Virus record (IMG/VR): IMGVR_UViG_3300044993_000616
Location: 1 to 35,672 of that record
DNA length: 35,672 bases
Source of the DNA: a virus
Reading direction: 5' to 3' (one strand)
Shown: piece by piece, positions 21,223-27,244 of the stretch
Position numbering within the stretch: the stretch's first letter is position 1
Layout of the letters: the number at the start of each line of letters is the position of its first letter
Position numbers and translations under genes: made by a program
The notes under the pieces: model-generated
Told to the model about the DNA's origin: nothing
The model's input: only the letters and a program-made list of their open reading frames with translations
The model's database searches: none

Positions 21223-22530
21223 TTACTTGCTCTCTCGTATGATCTTGACAATTCGTTTTCTAACTTCCTCAGCCTCAGTCAGCTTCTTCATTTCTGCCAA
21301 GATGATCTTTCGATCAAGGTCAGTTAGCTTACCTTCAGCCTTGATAAAGTTGCCCATCGCCTTAGCCATCGCCTTGATCTCAGGCATTCTCTTTATAGGT
21401 ATGCTAAAGCCATGTTCAACGAAGAGGTTCCATTCAGATAGCATGTGGTTGACGAAGTCTTCAGCAACTGCCGTTTTTGATTCACCATCAATGTTTGGCT
21501 TGACGTCAGGCTTACCTTTGTTAAGTGGCTCAATCTTAGCTGCCTTATATTCTGCCCAGGTCTTAGGGCTTTTTGGGGCAGCTGGCTTTTCACCGCTGTC
21601 GCCACCGCCACCTGGTTTCTCAGCTTCGCCACCACCGCCACCTGGTTTCTCAGCTTCGCCACCATCACCGCTGCTAGTTGGCTTAGCTCCACCGCCAGTT
21701 GGTTTAGCTCCACCGCCAGTTGGCTTAGCTCCACCGCCAGTTGGCTTAGCTCCACCGCCAGTTGGTTTAGCTGCACTTGCAGCCGTGCCGGTATCTTCAG
21801 AAGAACTATCTGCCTCTGCATCATGTTCAGCCGTATTTGCGGCAGTTGAACTACCCCCTGAAGAGTGCATCGATGTATTTTCATCATGGACTCTATTAGA
21901 ATCCTGCTTCTTTGCGAAAGCGCTCCTCAGCTCAAACAGCCGCTTACCAAGCGACTTTGAAAATGTAGCTTCTATGAATTCATCCTCATCTTCGTGTGGT
22001 GCCTGAGATGGGTCAAAGGTCAAAGACATTTTGACCAGAGGTTCAGTCATACCTGAAATGATGCGCGGGTTCTCTATGATTGAGACAGCATGGCCATCGT
22101 TGGCAGTAACCACATTGAACAGCTTGAAACCGAGAGGGCCTAGAACCCCTTTCAAATTCTTAATAACCTCTCCAAGAATTACTTTGGAGGTCTTCTGCTC
22201 AGCCCCAAGCTTCTTGACTTGGCTGTTGACTTTGTCAACTAACAAGTCAACCTGCTCTCGCATATCGTTTTCCATCTTCTTGGCATTAGTACCAGAGAAC
22301 AGGTAAGTTAGAAACGTCTTTGCGCCAGTTTTTAAGCCCCTCTTGACGGTCTGACTTGCAACCCTACCCAGGTTCCTAGCAAGATCGACTACCCCTTCAT
22401 CTAGGCTTTTTACCTGCAGAATGCCTTCTGCGATAAGTTCGCTCCTGAGCTGGTTGATATACGCTCCATCAGGTGACGATTGAGTTGCAATTCCTGTCCT
22501 TGCTAGTTTTTCCAGGCTTTGTAGCTTCAT
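21223..22530 (-). CDS. 435-aa late protein with repeat linker and head-leader-like N-terminus
   Basis: Begins MKLQSLEKLARTGIAT, similar to the other capsid-targeting-like starts. Residues 1-210 are a helical, basic domain (KRGLKTGAKTFLTYLF, then KVILGEVIKNLKGVLG). Residues 215-330 form a long low-complexity linker with five AKPTGGG units and two GGEAEKPGGGG-type units. Residues 330-435 are a second helical domain with FVNHMLSEWNLFVEHGF and LTDLDRKIILAEMKKL. This two-domain plus flexible linker design fits a virion or DNA-organising protein. A late promoter is 29 bases upstream; there is hardly any Shine-Dalgarno sequence (a C-run precedes ATG). Confidence 0.65.
   Translation of the reverse strand: MKLQSLEKLARTGIATQSSPDGAYINQLRSELIAEGILQVKSLDEGVVDLARNLGRVASQTVKRGLKTGAKTFLTYLFSGTNAKKMENDMREQVDLLVDKVNSQVKKLGAEQKTSKVILGEVIKNLKGVLGPLGFKLFNVVTANDGHAVSIIENPRIISGMTEPLVKMSLTFDPSQAPHEDEDEFIEATFSKSLGKRLFELRSAFAKKQDSNRVHDENTSMHSSGGSSTAANTAEHDAEADSSSEDTGTAASAAKPTGGGAKPTGGGAKPTGGGAKPTGGGAKPTSSGDGGEAEKPGGGGGEAEKPGGGGDSGEKPAAPKSPKTWAEYKAAKIEPLNKGKPDVKPNIDGESKTAVAEDFVNHMLSEWNLFVEHGFSIPIKRMPEIKAMAKAMGNFIKAEGKLTDLDRKIILAEMKKLTEAEEVRKRIVKIIRESK
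21676..21772 (-). repeat. 21-base tandem repeat encoding AKPTGGG
   Basis: Between four and five near-identical 21-base units (plus strand CCACCGCCAGTTGGYTTAGC-like) in phase with the reading frame. The units differ by one or two silent bases, so copy number may vary between isolates. Confidence 0.8.
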
Positions 22531-22558
22531 GTGGGGGGCTTTAGGTCAGTGTTTGAAG

Positions 22559-22566
22559 TATTTATA
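22559..22566 (-). promoter_or_regulatory. T4-type late promoter
   Basis: Exact TATAAATA on the minus strand, 29 bases before the ATG at 22530. Confidence 0.75.
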
Positions 22567-22583
22567 GTGAATGATTGCGATTC

Positions 22584-22657
22584 TGGTACCCATGAGAGGA
22601 ATCGAACCTCTTTCTCCGCCGTGTCAAAGCGACGCTCTACCAGTGAGCTACACGGGC
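22584..22657 (-). tRNA. tRNA-Val (GAC)
   Basis: Acceptor GCCCGTG/CATGGGT, D arm TAGCTCACTGGTAGAGC, anticodon loop TTGACAC, T loop TTCGATT, A73 and CCA encoded. The next tRNA starts at the adjacent base. Confidence 0.9.
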
Positions 22658-22733
22658 TGGTGGTGATGGTGGGACTCGAACCCACTACAACAGGCTTATG
22701 AGACCTGCGCATATCCTCTTCTGCTTCATCACC
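22658..22733 (-). tRNA. tRNA with CAT anticodon (Met or lysidine-type Ile)
   Basis: Acceptor GGTGATG/CATCACC, anticodon loop CTCATAA, T loop TTCGAGT, A73 and CCA encoded. The first pair G-C rules against an initiator. Met versus Ile2 cannot be decided by eye. Confidence 0.88.
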
Positions 22734-22739
22734 TCGTTC

Positions 22740-22815
22740 TGGTGCCCCTATGGAGAGTCGAACTCCATCCTCCGGATTACGAAACCGGCGTGCCTTCCGC
22801 ATTCACTTTAGGGGC
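22740..22815 (-). tRNA. tRNA-Thr (CGT)
   Basis: Acceptor GCCCCTA/TAGGGGC, anticodon loop TTCGTAA, T loop TTCGACT, A73 and CCA encoded. Confidence 0.9.
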
Positions 22816-22820
22816 TGCTT

Positions 22821-22895
22821 TGGAGTCCCGTACGGGATTCGAACCCGTGTTGCCGCCGTGAAAGGGCAGTGTCCTCACCGCTAGACGAACGAGAC
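22821..22895 (-). tRNA. tRNA-Glu (TTC), first copy
   Basis: Acceptor GTCTCGT/ACGGGAC, D arm with TCGTCTAGCGGTGAGGAC, anticodon loop CTTTCAC, T loop TTCGAAT, CCA encoded. A second, different tRNA-Glu with the same anticodon is at 24174. Confidence 0.92.
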
Positions 22896-22904
22896 GCAGC
22901 TTGT

Positions 22905-23023
22905 TGCACCTGGTCGGACTCGAACCGACGGCCTCTGTAGTTCCGCAGCTGGGGCTTTGACACCCCGTCCTTTTGGTCCTTTACCATGAGCGGACAGTTG
23001 CTCTACCACTGAGCTACAGGTGC
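22905..23023 (-). tRNA. tRNA gene with about 48 extra bases in the anticodon region
   Basis: The outer parts are normal: acceptor GCACCTG/CAGGTGC, T8A9, D arm GCTCAGTGGTAGAGC, T arm GTCGG-TTCGAGT-CCGAC and A73 (CCA not encoded). Between the D and T arms there are about 75 bases instead of about 27. CTGT...ACAG could be the anticodon stem, leaving a loop of 55 bases. Within it lie GTCC/GGAC and GGGG/CCCC stems. It could be an intron-containing tRNA, or a fusion of a tRNA with part of a long-variable-arm tRNA. Amino acid unknown. Confidence 0.45.
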
Positions 23024-23028
23024 AGTTT

Positions 23029-23100
23029 TGGACCCGCCGTCAGGACTCGAACCTGATATCTCGCGTTCGTAGCGCAAGAGCCTACTCCATAGGCGGCGAG
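23029..23100 (-). tRNA. tRNA-Arg (ACG)
   Basis: Acceptor CTCGCCG/CGGCGGG, D stem CCTA/TAGG, anticodon stem TTGCG/CGCGA with loop CTACGAA, T loop TTCGAGT, CCA encoded. Bases 8-9 are atypical. Confidence 0.85.
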
Positions 23101-23106
23101 AAACTT

Positions 23107-23183
23107 TGGAGTCCAGGGCCGGATTTGCACCGATGCCTCTACGGTTTTGCAGACCGTCGTATGAGCTACTCTACCACCTGGAC
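23107..23183 (-). tRNA. tRNA-Cys (GCA)
   Basis: Acceptor GTCCAGG/CCTGGAC, anticodon stem ACGGT/ACCGT with loop CTGCAAA, T loop TGCAAAT instead of TTCAAAT, CCA encoded. Confidence 0.85.
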
Positions 23184-23201
23184 AAATAAAATACCTTATC
23201 T

Positions 23202-23209
23202 AATAAATA
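23202..23209 (+). promoter_or_regulatory. T4-type late promoter (AATAAATA), plus strand
   Basis: AATAAATA on the plus strand, 23 bases before the ATG at 23233; the only late promoter seen on this strand, and before the only plus-strand gene in the tRNA region. Confidence 0.55.
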
Positions 23210-23232
23210 TTATATCACTAAAACCTCTTTCT

Positions 23233-24171
23233 ATGAAAAATTTCTCATTCAGACAGTACCTAGCCGAAGCCGAGGGGCTATCTTCTACTGATATCTCCAG
23301 CGAGGCGAAGCAAAGGGGCAGACAGATACTGAACCGGGTGGCTGGCATCAACCCTTCAGTCGCACAGAAGATCTCAAGGCTATTCACTAGGGCCACTAAG
23401 TCGAACTTCGTCTCAATCTACAACGACTTTGTGATGAACTACCCAAAAGAAGCTGCAATGATAAGCAGCTTCAAGGGAGCGCAAACTGGCCCCGGAGAAA
23501 TGGTATTCTACTACCTTTTTGATAACATCGGCGTCGGTGGAAATCTTCCAATCGATCTTTTCCTAGACGGCAAGCCATTTGCCGAAGTCAAGGCAGGCGA
23601 GTACTCAAAAAAGGAAGCTGAAAGAATCTATGACATCATTCTTGGTGGGAGCGAGATTGCCGCTGTTCAGCAGTTTAAGGAAGACATAAAGGCGCTAAAC
23701 GCCGCGTACAAAGCTAAGAACGGCGAGGACCTACCAGGCTGGAACGGGGCTGGCGGCGATCTTTCTTCCACTAACCTAGCCAAGTGGCGTGAAATGGAAA
23801 TAACGTCTGACGGCTCAGCTTCAAGCCACGACTTGGTACTGTACAGTGATGGTGACCTAAAGACGGCTGACGACGATGAACTCATTATGAACGTCAAGAA
23901 GAGCAAGTCTACCAAGGCGCTGCTTGACCTGATTGATAAATCCAGTGATAAAGTCAAAGACGTCTTCTCAATTGAGGATGCCATCAACGACTGGGCTGAA
24001 GGCGTAGCAAAAACTTACCTGAAGGACAAGCTTTTTATCCTTTTAGACCGAAAAACCCTAAGGATCGTCCACACTGGAAAGCTGACCGCTGACAACATCG
24101 ATCTGTACCGAATCACCCGCGGTGATCTGAAGGCGTCGATCTACTTCAAGAAGAAGCCATCAAAGGAGTAA
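23233..24171 (+). CDS. 312-aa protein: capsid-targeting-like leader plus PD-(D/E)xK-like motif
   Basis: The frame is open upstream through tRNA genes, but the ATG at 23233 is the real start: it follows a late promoter and begins MKNFSFRQYLAEAEG, the best match in the window to the T4 capsid-targeting leader. A helical part follows, then GPGEMVFYYLF (86-96) and PIDLFLDGKPFAEVKAG (106-122). A helix with Glu, then D108 and E118-V-K120 on adjacent strands, is the order of a PD-(D/E)xK nuclease core. C-terminal: DRKTLRIVHTGKLTADNIDLYRIT. A nuclease carried in the head is one reading; a structural protein that merely keeps the fold is another. There is almost no Shine-Dalgarno sequence. It ends two bases before tRNA-Glu on the other strand. 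Confidence 0.7.
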   Translation: MKNFSFRQYLAEAEGLSSTDISSEAKQRGRQILNRVAGINPSVAQKISRLFTRATKSNFVSIYNDFVMNYPKEAAMISSFKGAQTGPGEMVFYYLFDNIGVGGNLPIDLFLDGKPFAEVKAGEYSKKEAERIYDIILGGSEIAAVQQFKEDIKALNAAYKAKNGEDLPGWNGAGGDLSSTNLAKWREMEITSDGSASSHDLVLYSDGDLKTADDDELIMNVKKSKSTKALLDLIDKSSDKVKDVFSIEDAINDWAEGVAKTYLKDKLFILLDRKTLRIVHTGKLTADNIDLYRITRGDLKASIYFKKKPSKE

Positions 24172-24173
24172 CC

Positions 24174-24248
24174 TGGTACCTCGTACGGGACTCGAACCCG
24201 TTTCTCCAGCTTGAAAGGCTAGCGACCTAACCCGTAGTCGAACGAGGT
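24174..24248 (-). tRNA. tRNA-Glu (TTC), second copy
   Basis: Acceptor ACCTCGT/ACGAGGT, anticodon stem CTAGC/GCTGG with loop CTTTCAA, T loop TTCGAGT, A73 and CCA encoded. Differs from the first tRNA-Glu throughout, so it is not a recent duplicate. Confidence 0.88.
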
Positions 24249-24320
24249 GGAATTATTAGCAGTGGCAGGCAGTGATCGATTAAGCATCTTACGAGTCAGC
24301 TAGGCTCTGGCTAATTTGCC

Positions 24321-24396
24321 TGGCAACCCCTGTCAGAGTCGAACTGACACCCCCATGACTCAGAATCATGTGCTCTACCAATTAAGCTAAGAGGCA
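24321..24396 (-). tRNA. tRNA-Gln (CTG)
   Basis: Acceptor TGCCTCT/AGGGGTT (first pair mismatched), D arm TAGCTTAATTGGTAGAGC, anticodon loop TTCTGAG, T loop TTCGACT, G73 and CCA encoded. Confidence 0.85.
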
Positions 24397-24402
24397 GTTG
24401 TT

Positions 24403-24478
24403 TGGTGCCGCCCTCAGGAATCGAACCTGATCCTTCGGATTTTCAGTCCGACGTACGCACCAGCTATACCAGAACGGC
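24403..24478 (-). tRNA. tRNA-Phe (GAA)
   Basis: Acceptor GCCGTTC/GGGCGGC, anticodon stem TCGGA/TCCGA with loop CTGAAAA, T loop TTCGATT, A73 and CCA encoded. Confidence 0.92.
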
Positions 24479-24479
24479 G

Positions 24480-24552
24480 TGGTCCCTCAGTAAGGAATCG
24501 AACCTGAGCTTACTCTTTGGCGGGCTGTCCTAGCCGCTAGAATTCAGCGATG
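24480..24552 (-). pseudogene. broken tRNA: 3' half intact, 5' half not matching
   Basis: The minus strand has AGG-TTCGATT-CCT, then CTGAGGG and ACCA, a normal tRNA 3' end, and TCTAGCGGCTAGGAC like a D arm. The 5' acceptor should be CCCTCAG but TCGCTGA is found, and no anticodon loop with T33 can be placed. The homing endonuclease gene lies just upstream. Confidence 0.5.
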
Positions 24553-24623
24553 TAGTTGAACAAATTTGTTTGATGGCGGGCTATTTTAAAGATAGCCGTC
24601 AGCATCCAGTTCAGAAATTTTAG

Positions 24624-25283
24624 TTAAACTAATGATGCGATATGTTGTTTTGTGATTTGGTGCTTCAATAAAACAACAAGCTTTATGCCATTCTGTTCAA
24701 TCACTTTTTGTATTTTCTCTTGATCTTGTTTTGCTTTGAAATCGTTTTTTGGGTCGAGCCAAAGATCAAACTCAGGAAGATAGAAGTCAGCGAAGTAATT
24801 TTTACCATCGTACTTCAGTGCTTTTGGTCTGACCCATTTAAAACCAAGCTCATTCAAGATCTCACACGTTTGGAGTTCGTAAGTCGATTGGAGGCAGACT
24901 TTATTGCCCAATGAATCTTCTACGAAGAACTTTTTGCTGCGACCAGCATTTTCACGATAGCCACCACCCCTGCGAGATGATTCTACATGATTATCACTAG
25001 CAAGCCACTCTCTAGAGCAACACCCAACAGGCTTTAGTTCACCTACCCCATATCGCTTTCTTAATGTTTCGGCGGCTTTGGCAAGAGACCTATTATGTTC
25101 TTTATCTAATCCCTTATTCCATGCTGATCTAGAGCCATCCTTATACCCTGCGTTTGGATCAAAATCTATTCCACGGATTTTCTTTATTCGCAAACCAGAA
25201 CATGCCTGAATATGCCTTGCAAAATTATTCACCCTTATATCGCGCGAACATTTTGAACAGTGTTTTGTATGTGCATGAGCCAT
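24624..25283 (-). CDS. homing-type endonuclease: zinc finger plus Vsr/PD-(D/E)xK-like domain
   Basis: A protein of 219 residues. An N-terminal zinc finger, HCSKCSRDIRVNNFARHIQAC, and the basic NUMOD-like segment SRSAWNKGLDKEHNRSLAKAA are common in phage homing endonucleases. The C-terminal part, CLQSTYELQTCEILNELG, KWVRPKALKY, then FADFYLPEFDLWLDPKNDF, is the Vsr-like fold (tyr-Glu helix, D-x-YLP-x-x-x-L, D/E-x-K) seen in EDxHD homing enzymes. It sits inside the tRNA array between tRNA-Ile and a broken tRNA, as expected for an enzyme that cuts tRNA genes. GAGGAG precedes the ATG at 25283, and this site is hidden in a hairpin that encloses a late promoter. The codon usage is more A+T-rich than its neighbours, suggesting recent arrival. 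Confidence 0.8.
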   Translation of the reverse strand: MAHAHTKHCSKCSRDIRVNNFARHIQACSGLRIKKIRGIDFDPNAGYKDGSRSAWNKGLDKEHNRSLAKAAETLRKRYGVGELKPVGCCSREWLASDNHVESSRRGGGYRENAGRSKKFFVEDSLGNKVCLQSTYELQTCEILNELGFKWVRPKALKYDGKNYFADFYLPEFDLWLDPKNDFKAKQDQEKIQKVIEQNGIKLVVLLKHQITKQHIASLV

Positions 25284-25290
25284 ATTTTCT

Positions 25291-25310
25291 CCTCATCTAT
25301 TTATATGAGG
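25291..25310 (-). promoter_or_regulatory. ribosome-site hairpin enclosing a late promoter
   Basis: CCTCAT (minus strand 25310-25305... with partner ATGAGG at 25296-25291) forms a 6-bp stem whose loop is the late promoter; the 3' arm overlaps the GAGGAG ribosome site of the endonuclease. Confidence 0.6.
25298..25305 (-). promoter_or_regulatory. T4-type late promoter
   Basis: Exact TATAAATA on the minus strand, 15 bases before the endonuclease ATG. Confidence 0.75.
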
Positions 25311-25341
25311 TCAGCAGAATGCTCTACACTTATACTAAGAT

Positions 25342-25416
25342 TGGTCCCTTGTGTGAGAATCGAACTCACCATCTATCGGTTATCAGCCGATTGCATGCCC
25401 AATATGCTCCCAAGGG
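25342..25416 (-). tRNA. tRNA-Ile (GAT)
   Basis: Acceptor CCCTTGG/ACAAGGG (last pair mismatched), anticodon stem ATCGG/CCGAT with loop CTGATAA, T loop TTCGATT, A73 and CCA encoded. Confidence 0.88.
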
Positions 25417-25496
25417 TGTTTGGAAAAACAATTATGGCTGTTTGATCATTAGCGACCGGTGTTCATTAAAATGAACATTCATTTCTGAAATGCGCA

Positions 25497-25531
25497 GCGC
25501 TCCGTGTTCTCTGCCATTGAGCTACAGAGGG
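25497..25531 (-). pseudogene. 5' half of a tRNA
   Basis: Minus strand CCCTCTG, T8A9, D arm GCTCAATGGCAGAG, then AACACGGAGC, with no anticodon arm, T arm or 3' end following. A TGTTCATT/AATGAACA hairpin lies shortly downstream at about 25459-25476. The acceptor strand pairs at six of seven positions with the orphan 3' half at 24480. Confidence 0.55.
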
Positions 25532-25537
25532 AATACT

Positions 25538-25613
25538 TGGTCCCGCCGGTAGGAGTCGAACCTACCTGGTACCGGTTAAGAGCCGGTTGCATCAGCCGCT
25601 CTGCCACGGCGGG
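25538..25613 (-). tRNA. tRNA-Lys (CTT)
   Basis: Acceptor CCCGCCG/CGGCGGG, anticodon stem ACCGG/CCGGT with loop CTCTTAA, T loop TTCGACT, A73 and CCA encoded. Confidence 0.9.
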
Positions 25614-25933
25614 GTGTTTGACGCAGACAGTCCAAGACAGGAGGTAGTGCGAGGGCGACGTTCCCCAGTGACCACGATCTCCGAAGAGAACTTTTTACCT
25701 ATCTGCATTAATCTTTGGAGGAATACGCGGCGCCTACACTGGGGACTCTCATTTCGTCCCATTTCGACTTCTGTCCTTCGGCAGCTCTTTCCGCCAACAT
25801 CAGCTTTCATACCCTACTGGACCGACTTCTATAGACGCCGCGTCTTGGCTCTGAAGCCCACCTGCGAAGACCGGGAAGTCTCCCCCAGCTCGGTTTCCAT
25901 CTACTATCTTACTTGCTCATGTTTTAGTATAGG
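25614..25933. other. 320-base gap in the tRNA array with inverted repeats
   Basis: No tRNA and no convincing protein gene on either strand (the open frames run into tRNAs and lack ribosome sites). It contains a 9-bp inverted repeat, TCCCCAGTG at about 25660 and CACTGGGGA at about 25737, and a small CTG...CAG hairpin at about 25771-25784. It may encode a small RNA or be the remains of deleted tRNAs. Confidence 0.4.
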
Positions 25934-26008
25934 TGGCAGCCTGTACGGGACTCGAACCCGTTTCGCAACGTAGACAGCGTCGCATAATAACCCATATACC
26001 AACAGGCT
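25934..26008 (-). tRNA. tRNA-Asp (GTC)
   Basis: Acceptor AGCCTGT/ACAGGCT, anticodon loop CTGTCTA, T loop TTCGAGT, G73 and CCA encoded. Confidence 0.9.
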
Positions 26009-26015
26009 GTGTTTT

Positions 26016-26089
26016 TGGTGCCCTAGTCGAGAATCGAACTCGTTTCTCGCCCATACCAAGGGCGCGTACGACCAATGTACTACAAGGGC
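26016..26089 (-). tRNA. tRNA-Thr (GGT)
   Basis: Acceptor GCCCTTG/CTAGGGC (one mismatch), anticodon stem CGCCC/GGGCG with loop TTGGTAT, T loop TTCGATT, A73 and CCA encoded. Confidence 0.88.
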
Positions 26090-26099
26090 AATGTCTATG

Positions 26100-26159
26100 C
26101 CATCGAGCGCCAGTTGTCCCACACGCCCCATTTTGTCGCTCCTTGCGGAGACTCGATGG
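26100..26159 (-). ncRNA. candidate 60-base structured RNA between tRNA-Gln and tRNA-Thr
   Basis: Not a tRNA. CCATCGAG/CTCGATGG (8 bp) closes the element, and on the minus strand an inner CTCC-GCAA-GGAG hairpin has a GNRA loop. The remaining 30 bases are G-rich (AAAATGGGGCGTGTGGGAC). It could be a processed small RNA from the tRNA transcript. Confidence 0.35.
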
Positions 26160-26167
26160 ACTTTGTT

Positions 26168-26244
26168 TGGCAGAGGGCGTGAGACTCGCACTCACTTCAA
26201 CTGGCTTCAAAGACCAGCGCCTCGACTACTTCGGCTTGCCCCCA
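26168..26244 (-). tRNA. tRNA-Gln (TTG)
   Basis: Acceptor TGGGGGC/GCCCTCT (first pair mismatched), anticodon stem CTGGT/GCCAG with loop CTTTGAA, T loop TGCGAGT, G73 and CCA encoded. Confidence 0.87.
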
Positions 26245-26253
26245 CTAGAATAC

Positions 26254-26330
26254 TGGCTGGCCACCTAGGAATCGAACCCAGCATCTCTCCGTTAACAGCG
26301 GAGCGCTTTCACCTTGCTTGCTCGTGGCCA
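26254..26330 (-). tRNA. tRNA-Asn (GTT)
   Basis: Acceptor TGGCCAC/GTGGCCA, anticodon stem CTCCG/CGGAG with loop CTGTTAA, T loop TTCGATT, G73 and CCA encoded. Confidence 0.9.
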
Positions 26331-26338
26331 GTAAATTT

Positions 26339-26412
26339 TGGGGTGTCTTGGGGAATCGAACCCTCGCCTACTGATTCACAGTCAGTCTTGCTACCACTAC
26401 ACTAAAGACACC
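26339..26412 (-). tRNA. tRNA-His (GTG)
   Basis: Acceptor GGTGTCT/AGACACC, D arm with AGTGTAGTGGTAGC, anticodon stem ACTGA/TCAGT with loop CTGTGAA, T loop TTCGATT. Confidence 0.9.
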
Positions 26413-26422
26413 ATTCATTCTT

Positions 26423-26486
26423 TGGAGGGCTGAGCTTTACACCAGCAACCTCCTGAAAATCAGTGCAGAACTCTACTGAGCGCCCT
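26423..26486 (-). pseudogene. tRNA-like sequence, degenerate
   Basis: Minus strand AGGGC...GCCCT ends with CCA, a CTCAGTAGAG D-like arm without the conserved GG, a 10-base anticodon loop and a TGTAAAG T-like loop; 64 bases in all. Probably a decayed tRNA, or a very unusual one. Confidence 0.35.
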
Positions 26487-26493
26487 TCGTGAC

Positions 26494-26567
26494 TGGCAGC
26501 CTGCCAGGGTAATGCTCCCCGTTCCCTGGGTTTGGAGCCCAGTACATCACTTTAATGCTTGCAAGCC
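26494..26567 (-). tRNA. tRNA-Trp (CCA), overlapping the end of the GIY-YIG gene
   Basis: Acceptor GGCTTGC/GCAGGCT (two G-T pairs), D stem GCAT/ATGT with a small loop lacking GG, anticodon stem CTGGG/CCCAG with loop CTCCAAA, T stem CGGGG/CCCTG with loop AGCATTA, G73 and CCA encoded. The D and T loops are atypical, so it may be weakly functional. The stop codon of the endonuclease lies inside it. Confidence 0.7.
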
Positions 26568-27206
26568 GTTGTTCTTACAATTGTCAAAGTGCCATCTAAA
26601 GATTACATGCGCGGCTCCTTGTTTTGAGCAGTGCGGACAAGTTATCTTTGGTTTGGCTTTACCAAGACAGTTTTTATTACCTTTAGATGCCGCAGCGAGC
26701 TTAGCTCGATGTTCATCAGATTTTTTGTATGAAGCGATTTGGGCAAAATACTTGTCACCATACTTCGCTATTTTTGTTGCCGCTGATTTGGCAGCACTTT
26801 CTTTTGTGGTCTTTGGCGGCTTCATCGAAGGGTGCTTTATCCAAGCGATTTTAGATGCCAAAGAACATCGATTTTTGTGTAATTGAGAACCGTCATTGAG
26901 ATTATCCCAACCACCTTCACCGCCAATTTTCAAGTTCATGCACTTTGGATCAATAAGAAGACGGTCATTCACGATCTCCCTTTCACGAAGTTTCAGTGCT
27001 TCACGAGTTGGCAGGTGCTCTAGAATTTCCTTGAAGTGCTTGTCTTTGCCGTGTTTCTTGATTGACTTAGAAAGCAATGATCCACTTCCGAAGTATCCGT
27101 CTTCGAGATCATCAGTGCTATGCATCCCGATGTAGTACTTACCACTCCCATCAGTCCGAGTGATTCGATAGATGTAGTGGTGCTTTCGTTGATCTGCTCT
27201 GCTCAT
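26547..27206 (-). CDS. GIY-YIG homing endonuclease (Seg type)
   Basis: A protein of 219 residues. YIYR at 11-14 and YYIG at 24-27 form the GIY-YIG pair, followed by GYFGSGSLLSKSIKKHG, LREREIVN with the catalytic Glu region and MNLKIGGEGGW. The C-terminal half is basic with repeated SAAKSAATKIA and a zinc finger, CPHCSKQGAAHVIFRWHFDNC. The closest well-known relatives are the Seg enzymes of T4. The ATG at 27206 was chosen because the similarity starts there and a late promoter is 24 bases upstream. The gene's last nine codons are also the 5' part of tRNA-Trp. It is more A+T-rich than the neighbours, as is usual for mobile endonuclease genes. Confidence 0.9.
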   Translation of the reverse strand: MSRADQRKHHYIYRITRTDGSGKYYIGMHSTDDLEDGYFGSGSLLSKSIKKHGKDKHFKEILEHLPTREALKLREREIVNDRLLIDPKCMNLKIGGEGGWDNLNDGSQLHKNRCSLASKIAWIKHPSMKPPKTTKESAAKSAATKIAKYGDKYFAQIASYKKSDEHRAKLAAASKGNKNCLGKAKPKITCPHCSKQGAAHVIFRWHFDNCKNNGLQALK

Positions 27207-27229
27207 AGATTTCTTTTGTGAGTACTTTT

Positions 27230-27237
27230 TATTTATA
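27230..27237 (-). promoter_or_regulatory. T4-type late promoter
   Basis: Exact TATAAATA on the minus strand, 24 bases before the GIY-YIG gene; flanked by CTTTTT/AAAAAG that could pair across it. Confidence 0.75.
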
Positions 27238-27244
27238 GCAAAAA

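Noticed and set aside
21601-21772. Short direct repeats that might suggest a CRISPR array
   Set aside because: They are in-frame tandem codons for AKPTGGG and GGEAEKPGGGG without spacers.
23020-23232. A longer start for the plus-strand late gene
   Set aside because: The upstream part is the complement of two tRNA genes; the leader motif and late promoter fix the start at 23233.
24249-24320. Possible extra tRNA between tRNA-Glu and tRNA-Gln
   Set aside because: A CTCGTAA loop-like string is present, but there is no T arm, CCA end or pairing acceptor stem.
25587-25973. A 128-codon plus-strand frame and a 72-codon minus-strand frame in the tRNA gap
   Set aside because: Both run into tRNA genes, have no ribosome site and show no protein-like composition.
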